Source of the DNA: Thinopyrum elongatum
Taxonomy: Eukaryota > Streptophyta > Magnoliopsida > Poales > Poaceae
Direction: 5' to 3'
Assembly: GCA_011799875.1 (NCBI GenBank)
Contig: CM022299.1
Coordinates: 216,875,018 to 216,939,017, forward strand
Length of the DNA: 64,000 nt
Shown here: in pieces, positions 56,173-64,000 of the stretch
How the letters are laid out: each line of letters opens with the position of its first letter
How positions within the stretch are numbered: the first letter of the stretch is position 1
The notes under the pieces: generated by a model
Database searches by the model: none
What the model saw: the letters and a program-made list of their open reading frames with translations, nothing else
Told to the model about the DNA's origin: nothing
Made by a program: the position numbers and the translations under genes

Positions 56173-58644
56173 TAATTCCTACTCGTCCTCGAGTAGGTAA
56201 ATGATAAAAACAGAATTTTGATGTGGAATGCTGCCTAATATGTTCATCAAATATTCTTTTCTTTTGTAGCATGGACATTTGGACTTTTATATGATTCAAA
56301 GCAATAGTCTAGTTTTGACATGAAGATTTCAATACTCAAGCATATCAACAAGCAACCATGTCTTTCAAAATATCAACACTAAAGCAAGTTATCCCTAGCC
56401 CATCATGCTCAATCATTGATCCATTCATGAAACACACTCGCATATTAGCTACATCCAATGCCCAAGTACGATCATAGTGCCCCTTACTTGGTGCTTTATA
56501 AGAGAAGATGGAGACTCAAATAAAAAGAAAAATTGCAAAAAGTAAATAGAAAGGCCCTTCGCAGAGGGAAGTAGGGATTTGTAGAGGTGCCAGAGCTCAA
56601 AGCAAGAAATAGAGATTAAATATTTTGGGTGGCATGCTTTTCCTGTCAACGAAAACGATCGAGTAGTTCCCAATACTTTCCATGCTAGATATATCATAGG
56701 CGGTTCCCAAACAGAAAATAAAGTTTATTCCTTTTTCCACCATACTTTCACATTCCACGACTAGCCATATCCATGGGTGCCATACGCACCAACACTTTCC
56801 AAGGAATTTATTATTGGACAACATAAAGTAAATTCAATTTTCATTTCGGGACTGGGCATCCCTAATACCTTTGCCGTACTCTCGTGCAATGACAAGTGAA
56901 TAAACACTCATCTTGAGAATAACACATCTAGCATGGAAAAAGATCAGCCACCCCCTACCGTTTCATGAGCGATACGAGCACACAAAAAGGAAATTATTTT
57001 GAAAATTAGAGATGGCACATACAAATTTGCTTAGAACGGCATGGGAATACTGCATATTGGTGGGTATGGTGGACTTATATGGAAAAACTGGGTATAAGGA
57101 TTTTGGATGCACAAGTAGTATTCCTACTTAGTACAAGTGAAGGCTAGCAAAAAGATTGAGAAGCATCCAACCAAGAAACAAAAAATCACATAAGCGAGCA
57201 TTAAGCATAACTAACACCGAATAATGCACCGCAAGTACAATGTAATTTCATTGCATAACTATTGACTTTTGTGCTTGCATAGGGAATCACAAACCTTAAC
57301 ACCAATATTCTTACTAAAGCACAATTACTCACCAACATGACTCACATATCACTATCATCATATCTCAAAACTATTACAAAGAATCAAGTTTATTTTGTCC
57401 AATGATCTTCATGAAAGTTTTTATTATATCCCTCTTGAATATCTGTCACTTTGGGACTAATTTCATATGTTGCTTTTGATAGCTCAAACAAATCTAAGTG
57501 AAGAACATGAGCATAAAATTTTTCGTCTCTCAAAATAATATAAGTGAAGCATGAGATAATTTCTTCAGAAATTTACTAACTCTCAAACAAATCTAAGTGA
57601 AGCATGAGAGAATTTCTTCAAAAACATTAAAGCACATCATGCTCAAAAAGATATAAGTGAAGCACTAGAGCAATTCCATAGCTCAAAATTTTTAAGGGAA
57701 GCACATAGAGCAATTCTATTAAATCATAGCATAATTTTGGCTCTCTCAAATAGGTGTGTTCAGCAAGGATACTTGACACAGAACAAAAAATCAAAACAAG
57801 CAAAGACTCATAGAATACAAGACGCTCCAAGCAAAACTCATGATATGTGACGAATAAAAATATAGCTCCAAGTAAAATACCAATGGTCGTTAGAAGAAAG
57901 AGAGGATGCCACTCGGGGCATCCCCAAGCTTAGTTGCTTGTTTCTCCTTGAATATTGCCTTGGGGTGCCATGTGGAATCCCCAAGCTTAGGCTTTTCTTA
58001 CTCTTCCTTATTCCTTCATCCATCGTGATCTCACCCAAAATTTGAAAACTTCAATCACACAAAACTCAACAAAACCTTCGTGAGATCCGTTAGCATAAGA
58101 AAACCAATCTTTACTTTAAGTACTATAGAAAACCCATTCAAATTTTGTTATTGCACTATATCTACTGTATTCTAACTTTTCCATGTCTTACCCCCCGATA
58201 CAATCCATAGATTCATCAAAATAAGCACACAATGCAAAGAAAACAGAATCTGTCAAAAACAGAACAGTCTGTGAAGATGCGAATTTTTCTCATACGTATG
58301 TTACTCCAAACATTCTGAAAAAAGGAAAACACAGGCAATTTGTATGTCAATCTTGTGTAAAAAAATCAGAATTTTTCGTCGCTTCTCTAAATTTATACAA
58401 TTATTTTACTGGACGCAAAAGTTTCTGTTTTTCAACAGGATCAAAACAACTATCACCAAAGCTATCCCAAAGGCTTTACTTGGCACAAACACTAATTAAA
58501 ACATAAAAAAACAATCATAACAGAGGCATAATTGTGCAAACACTCAAGAACAGGAAGAAAAAGGCAAAAATAAATTTTATTCATTGGGTTGCCTCCCAAC
58601 AAGCGCTATCGTTTTACGCACCTAGCTAGGCATAAAGCATAGAT
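56173..58644 (-). other. Long non-coding 3' internal region of the Athila-type element
   Basis: About 2.5 kb between the protease-like frame and the 3' LTR with no recognisable reverse transcriptase, integrase or envelope-like frame. AT-rich. The first 540 bp next to the LTR recur at 62172-62708. A degenerate repeat array lies at 57480-57725. Confidence 0.65.
57480..57725. repeat. Degenerate tandem array around ctaagtgaagcatgag
   Basis: Four to five diverged units of roughly 45-60 bp share ctcaaacaaatctaagtgaa, gcatgagagaatttctt and related words. The same words occur in reverse orientation at 674-790. Confidence 0.65.
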
Positions 58645-60722
58645 TCAAGTATTGTCATCTTTAGTTCTAGATCCATAGGATGCCCTCATGATTGATTCAT
58701 ATAGTGGCTTGATTCTTGTTTTAGGGAAGTGTTCCATACCCTTTCTTAGCGGAAATTGAAATTTAATATTGCCTTCTTTCATATCAATCATGACACCTAT
58801 AGTACGTAAAAATGGTCTACCAAGTATAATTGGACAATACGGATTGCAATCCATATCAAGAACAACAAAATCTATGGGCACATAATTCCTATTTGGAAGA
58901 ATAAGAACATCATTAATTCTTCCCATAGGCTTTTTAATAGTAGAATCCGCCAAGTGCAAATTTAAAGAACACTCTTCAATATTGGTAAGACCAAGCACAT
59001 CACATAAAGGTTTCGGAATTGTGGAAACACTAGCACCCAAGTCACATAAAGCAAAACACTCCAAATTTTTAATCTTGACTCTAATGGTGGGTTCGCATTC
59101 ATCATGGAATATTCTAGGAATTGAGATCTCTACTTCCAATTTTTCTTCCAAAGCTTTCATCATGGCATCTATGATATGTTTAGTAAAAGCTTTAAATTTT
59201 CATAAGAATGGGGTGAATTTATCATGGATTGCAACAAAGAAATACAATCAATCAAAGAGAAATTATCGTAATTAAAGTCTTTGTAATCCAAAAGAGTGGG
59301 CACATCAATAGTTAAAGTTTTGACCTCTCCAAACCCATTTTTATCAATTTTTTCATCAAGATTTTCACCCTCCAAATTATCGGGACGCCTTCTAACTAAA
59401 GTTGACTCTTCTTCAGTCCCTTTATTATCAATTTTAATCTTACTAAATAAAGAATCAATAGAAGAAACACAAATCACTTTAAGATCTTCATCATTTTTAT
59501 GAAAGCAATCACTAGAAAACGCTCTTTCTAAAAATTCTCTTTTAGCTCTAAGCATAGCGGTTCTTTTCTTACATTCATCCATAGAAACATATAAAGCTTT
59601 AATTGATTCCTCAACTTTAGGTACAAAAATTTTCAACTTGAGATTTTCTACATCGTGAGAAATCTATCAATGCTTCTAGACATATCATCAATCTTATTCA
59701 ACTTTTCTTCTATCGTATTATTGAAAACATTTTGAGCATTGATAAATTCTTTAATATTATTCTCAATATCAGAGGTGTTCCTATTATTATTATAAGAGGG
59801 ATTACCATAGGAACCACAGTAATTGTTAGAGGAATTTCCAGGAAAAGGCCTAGGATTAAAATTACCTCTATAAGCATTGTTATTAAAATTGTTTCGCAAG
59901 ACAAAATTCACATCTACGGACTTACTATTTTGCTCAATCAAAGTAGACAAAGGCACATCATTAAGATCAATAGGAGAACTTTTATTAGCAACCAATTTCA
60001 TAAGAGCATCAACTTTTTCACTCAAAGTACTAATTTCTTCAACCGAATTAACCTTTTTACTAGTAGGCGCTCTTTTGGTATGCCATTGTGAATAATTTGC
60101 CATAATATTATCAAGCAATTTAGTAGCTTCATCCAAAGTAATTTCCATAAAAGTACCACCCACGGCGGAATCTAAAAGATTTCTTGAAACAAAATTCAAT
60201 CCGACATAAATTTTTGTATGATCATCCAAAGATTTAAACCATGAGTAAGACAATTTCTTAGCATCAATTTCATTCTTTCCCAAGATTGTGCAACATGTTC
60301 ATGCTGAAGTTGCTTAAAATTCATGATTTGAGTTCTAAGGGAAATAATTTTTGCGGGCGGAAAATACTTAGTAATAAAAGCATCTTTGCACTTGTCCCAA
60401 GAGTCGGTACTATTGCGAGGCAAAGAAGAAAACCAAAATTTTGCACGATCTCGCAAAGAAAATGGAAATAATTTTGACTTCACAATATCATTGTCCACAT
60501 CTTTTTTCTTTTGCATATCACACAATTCTACGAATGTGTTTAGATGGGACGCGCCATCCTCATTAGGAGTACCGGAAAATTGATCTTTCATAACAAGATT
60601 CAACAAAGAGGCATTAATATCACAAGATTCCGCACTAGTGGCGAGAGAAGCAATCGGAGTGCTAATAAATCTTTATTATTGGTATTGGAAAAATCACACA
60701 ACTTGGTGTTTTCTTGAGTCAT
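58645..60722 (-). pseudogene. gag-pro: Athila-type gag-protease, frameshifted
   Basis: I place the start at the ATG at 60722-60720 (MTQENTKLCDFSNTNN). The frame is lost near 60670, resumes with the gag domain (60660-60200: LRDRAKFWFSSLPRNSTDSW, DAFITKYFPPAKIISLR), shifts near 60230, continues with MEITLDEATKLLDNIMANYS and an Asn/Gly-rich tract, shifts again near 59640, and once more near 59165. The last part (59163-58645) is a protease-like domain with CDLGASVSTIP and PIILGRPFLRT. No zinc knuckle or polymerase is seen. The four pieces are collinear with one gag-protease gene. Confidence 0.8.
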
Positions 60723-60913
60723 CGTGTCTACGCAAACAAGATTGCACACAAAAACAGATTTGACGAGAAAAATGGCGAGCGGGAAAAGAGGGCAAATAAA
60801 ACGGCAAAATTTTGTGAAGTGGGGGAGATGAAAATGAGAGGCAAATGGAAAATAATGTAAATTACAAGGAGATGATATTTTTGATTAGGAACCTGACAGA
60901 TGTTGATGATGTC

Positions 60914-60931
60914 TCCCCGGCAACGGCGCCA
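60914..60931 (-). other. Primer binding site, tRNA-Asp type
   Basis: On the minus strand tggcgccgttgccgggga, an 18-base match to the primer site complementary to plant tRNA-Asp. It lies 12 bases from the 5' LTR end. Confidence 0.8.
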
Positions 60932-60943
60932 GAAATCCTTTCT

Positions 60944-62171
60944 TGATGGCTCGTGTCCACGTCAGTATTTCCCCGTAGAGGAAGGGATGTTGCAGCACAG
61001 CTACGGTAGGTATTTCCCTCAGTTATGAAACCAAGGTTATCGAACTAGTAGGAGAACCAAGCAACACTATGTAAATGGTACCTGCACACAAAGAACAAAT
61101 ACTTGCAACCCGACGCGTAAGAGGGGTTGTCAATCCCTCTCGGGTAAAAGATAGATTGGTTTGTATGATTTTGGATAAATAGATCTCATGATAAAACAAA
61201 ATAAAATAAATAAATAAAAAGTGCAGCAAGGTATTTTTGGGTTTTTAGAATAATAGATCTGAAAACAAAAGCAAATAAAAATAGATCTCAAAGCAAATAT
61301 GATAAAGAATAGACCCGGGGGCCGTAGATTTCACTAGTGGCTTCTCTCGAGAAAAATAGCATACGGCGGGTAAACAAATTACTGTTGGGCAATTGATAGA
61401 ACTTCAAATAATTATGACAATATCCTAGGAATGATCATTATATAGGCATCATGTCCAAGATTAGTAGACCGACTCGTGTCTGCACCTACTACGATTACTC
61501 CACACATCAACCGCTATCCAGCATGCATCTAGTGTATTAAGTTCATGGAGAAATGGAGTAATGCAATAAGAACGATGATATGATGTAGACAAGATCTATT
61601 CATGTAGGAATAGACCCCATCTTGTTATCTTTAATAGCAACGATCAATACGTGTCTTGCTGCCCCTTCTGTCACTGGGAAAGAACACCGCATGACCGAAC
61701 CCATCATAAAGCACCTCTTCCCATGGCAAGAAAAATCGATCTAGTTGGCCTAACTAAACCAAAGATTCGAAGAAGAAATACGAGGCTATAAGTAATCATG
61801 CATATAAGAGATCAAAGAAACTCAAATAACTTTCTTGGATAAATAGATCTGATCATAAACTCAAAGTTCATCGGATCCCAACAAACACATCGCAAAAAGA
61901 GTTACATCAAATAGATCTCCAAGAGATCATTGTATTGAGAATCAAAAGAGAAAGAGGAAGCCATCTAGCTACTAACTATGGACCCGTAGGTGTATAATTA
62001 ACTACTCACGCATCATCGGAGACGCACCAATGAGGATGATGAACCCCTCCGTCAATAGGTTAGTCCCAAAAAATGATATAAAGTTGCTATAAAATGATTG
62101 TAAAACATCCAATAACGATAATATAATAGCATGGAACAAGCAAAACTTATAGATACATTGGAGACATATCA
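60944..62171 (-). repeat. 5' LTR of Athila-type element (different internal deletion)
   Basis: 1228 bp on plus from tgatggctcg to gagacatatca. It lacks the 350 bp corresponding to 55691-56040, with the junction at ccctccgt|caataggttag near 62050. It retains 61292-61953, which is absent from the left copy. It is flanked by internal sequence on both sides: the primer binding site on the left and a polypurine tract on the right. Confidence 0.82.
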
Positions 62172-62708
62172 GCATCCCCAAGCTTAGTTCCTACTCGTCC
62201 TTGAGTAGGTAAATGATAAAAACAAAAATTTTGATGTGGAATGCTGCCTAACATGTTCATCACATATTCTTTTCTTTTGTAGCATGGACATTTGGACTTT
62301 TATATGATTCAAAGCAATAGTCTAGTTTTGACATGAAGATTTCAATACTCAAGCATATCAACAAGCAACCATGTCTTTCAAAATATCAACACTAAAGCAA
62401 GTTATCCCTAGCCCATCATGCTCAATCATTGATCCATTCATGAAACACCCTCGCATATTAGCTACATCCAATGCCCAAGTATGATCATAGTGCCCCTTAG
62501 TTCATGCTTTATAAGAGAAGATGGAGACTCAAATAAAAATAAAAATTGCATAAAGTAAATAGAAAGGCCCTTCGCAGAGGGAAGTAGGGATTTGTAGAGG
62601 TGCCAGAGCTCAAAGCAAAAAATAGAGATAAAACATTTTGGGTGGCATGCTTTTCCTGTCAATGAAAACGATCGATTAGTTCCCAATACTTTCCATGCTA
62701 GATATATC
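62172..62708 (-). mobile_element. Second copy of Athila-type 3' internal region, truncated
   Basis: gcatccccaagcttagttcc onward repeats 56160-56697 almost base for base (for example gatgtggaatgctgcctaa, ccaatgcccaagtayg). It contains the polypurine tract of a second element that shared the LTR at 60944-62171. It ends where another LTR begins at 62709. Confidence 0.8.
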
Positions 62709-63647
62709 TGTCGTGGTTCAACACGGACACCTATGGGGCCATCGGCCCCTTGTGGTTCGGCAAGGGGGAAGGGCGCGTTGCACAAAGAGCGGAGACCATA
62801 AAGTAGCACGACAGCGATGACATGGGTAGTTTTTACCCAGTTTCGGGCCGCCGCGAGGCATAAAACCCTACTCCTGCTTTGGTGGATTGATGAAAGGACC
62901 GTGTTGGAGACACAGTGCTCAAGCCCGGAAGGGTAGCCTTGGGACGAGAGCAGCTACACGCGTATGAGTGTACAAGGGTCGGAATTCTTTCTAAGGTTGC
63001 CACGGCCCTCCTTTTATAGGTCAAGGGGTTACCACAATGGCAAAACAGTCATTATCTAGCGATTAGATAGCCACAGTGCTATCATACCTAACTCTACAGG
63101 CAGGACAGGGTGCAATAAATGCACCTCTTAGTGTCACATCACGGGGTAGCCCAGCAAGCCTTGACGTGCCATTCGTCCACCTTCTCGCCTGCCTGCGTGA
63201 CACGCCTCTGGACGGGTGTCATTTGGGGGTGATCTTCCTCAGAAATGGTTGCCACGTGCCATAGAAGAGCCACTTAATCACTTGGGGCCTCGACACCGCA
63301 TTGGGAGGTGACTTGCATTCCTGTGAGATGGAGTTCCTAGCGGGGCGATCCGCCCTCGGCATCCCCGGCAAGCTTGCCGGGGGAGTCTTGAGACTTGTCT
63401 TCGGGGTGACCTCAACCCTGCCAGGCTCGCCTACCCGGCTAGGGAGGTTTTTCCTTAGTGATATCTTGCTCCTTTGTCTTTTCTTGGTCTTCTTGATTCG
63501 CCCATTGATTTCTCAAAGAGCTATATCTTCTACTAGGCCTTGCCTTGGATGCTGGGTGCAGTTATCTTTGTTGTTGCCATGCCGGAGACTTGCCTGTCTG
63601 GGCACAAGTCAGGGGGAAACATACACCCCTGTTTGTGTACCCCAACA
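62709..63647 (-). repeat. 3' LTR of a further LTR retrotransposon, minus strand
   Basis: On the minus strand it starts TGTTGGGGTACACAAACAGG after a purine-rich tract and ends gaaccacgaca. Length is 939 bp. A minus-strand TATA-like gacctataaaagg lies near 63012-63024 and gives the orientation. The body of the element continues beyond the window. Confidence 0.7.
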
Positions 63648-63662
63648 GAAGCCCCCGGGCCT
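63648..63662 (-). other. Polypurine tract of the last element
   Basis: On the minus strand ggcccgggggcttc immediately precedes the LTR start TGTTGGGG. Confidence 0.65.
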
Positions 63663-64000
63663 AAGACATACGTGTCACCAGGCATGTTGGGTTTGGTCCA
63701 AAATGGTGCACGGACACGTGTCGATGAGGTGTTGCGCGTGCATCGATTTGTCATGATGACCAATCAATCCAACGCCCACTCAGCGTAATTACCACGGGTC
63801 GTGGGGTCGTGGGACTATAGAAGTTAATGTAAAATGGTAACTTTCTAAGGGAAAGCAACGAAGAGCCGTTCCTCCCCCATGTCTGTCCTCATAAAAAGGA
63901 AAAATGTGAAGGGGCGCGGCTCATTCGCACCCGTTCTCCATCATCTTCTTCCTCAAGCCAAACCACTGCTCCCGCGCCCACATTCACCTCGGACGCCTCA
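63663..64000 (+). promoter_or_regulatory. 3' internal end of the last element, with antisense promoter-like sequence
   Basis: Relative to the minus-strand element, the plus strand here carries cctcataaaaagg (near 63888) followed by a C/T-rich leader (ccgttctccatcatcttctt, then cctcaagccaaaccactgct) that runs off the window. This is the look of a plant promoter and 5' leader pointing into the element. It sits where the other Gypsy element (42.6 kb) has the promoter of its antisense gene. No coding start is visible before position 64000. Confidence 0.4.

Larger units (their letters stand above)
55255..62171 (-). mobile_element. Non-autonomous Athila-type retrotransposon (Sabrina-like), minus strand
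   Basis: A minus-oriented element with two LTRs (55255-56159 and 60944-62171), a tRNA-Asp-type primer binding site, a gag-protease pseudogene, about 2.5 kb of non-coding 3' internal DNA and a polypurine tract. No reverse transcriptase or integrase is present in the 4.78 kb internal region. The LTRs have different large internal deletions (see findings). The 5' LTR is directly followed on the right by a second copy of the 3' internal region, so no simple target duplication can be expected. Confidence 0.85.

Noticed and set aside
58982..59275. Plus-strand frames at 58982-60095 considered as an antisense gene in the Athila-type element
   Set aside because: They mirror the minus-strand gag-protease frames, have no promoter or splice signals, and lack any recognisable domain.

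Overview
The window looks like an intergenic block of a large grass genome, most likely a Triticeae species (wheat, Aegilops, barley or relatives). It holds an Angela/BARE-type Copia LTR, Athila LTRs of the Sabrina/WHAM kind, a Tekay-type chromovirus with LTRs above 4 kb, and Stowaway-like MITEs, nearly all nested in one another. I found no host gene, tRNA, rRNA or CRISPR array that I can support. Every long open frame belongs to a transposable element or to gene-like debris inside one. Family names come from recognised motifs, not from a search.

Layout. 1-6.45 kb: truncated LTRs end to end (Athila-type minus, Athila internal scrap, Angela/BARE-type Copia, an LTR rich in CGGT/ACCG motifs, a second Athila-type LTR). 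6.45-8.34 kb: a Gypsy gag remnant. 8.3-9.2 kb and 22.4-37.1 kb: non-coding DNA-transposon-like sequence with gene debris, repeated exon modules, MITEs, a hairpin and a possible Helitron. Two LTR elements split this sequence: a 13.2 kb Tekay-type chromovirus (9197-22379, perfect TSD tgggt) and a 5.2 kb Gypsy element with only a gag-like frame (about 25352-30545). 37.4-39.7 kb: a C-poor tandem duplication. 39.7-42.6 and 51.9-55.1 kb: a repetitive exon-like locus with a possible CACTA terminus at 55061. This locus is split by a 9.4 kb Gypsy element (42581-51948, perfect TSD gcaag). 55.26-62.7 kb: a minus-strand Athila-type element in an LTR-internal-LTR-internal chain. 62.7-64.0 kb: the LTR and 3' internal end of another minus-strand element.

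How the parts work together. Only the Tekay element keeps recognisable reverse transcriptase and integrase, and it is broken by stops and a frameshift. Three other elements carry gag or gag-protease but no polymerase in the sequence present, so they must have depended on enzymes supplied in trans. The most interesting locus is in the 42.6-51.9 kb element. Opposite to gag-protease it carries a separate gene with its own TATA box, about seven exons with phase-compatible splice sites, a Transposase_28-like first exon, and coiled-coil exons. A similar antisense promoter-like sequence lies at the same relative place in the element cut by the right edge of the window.
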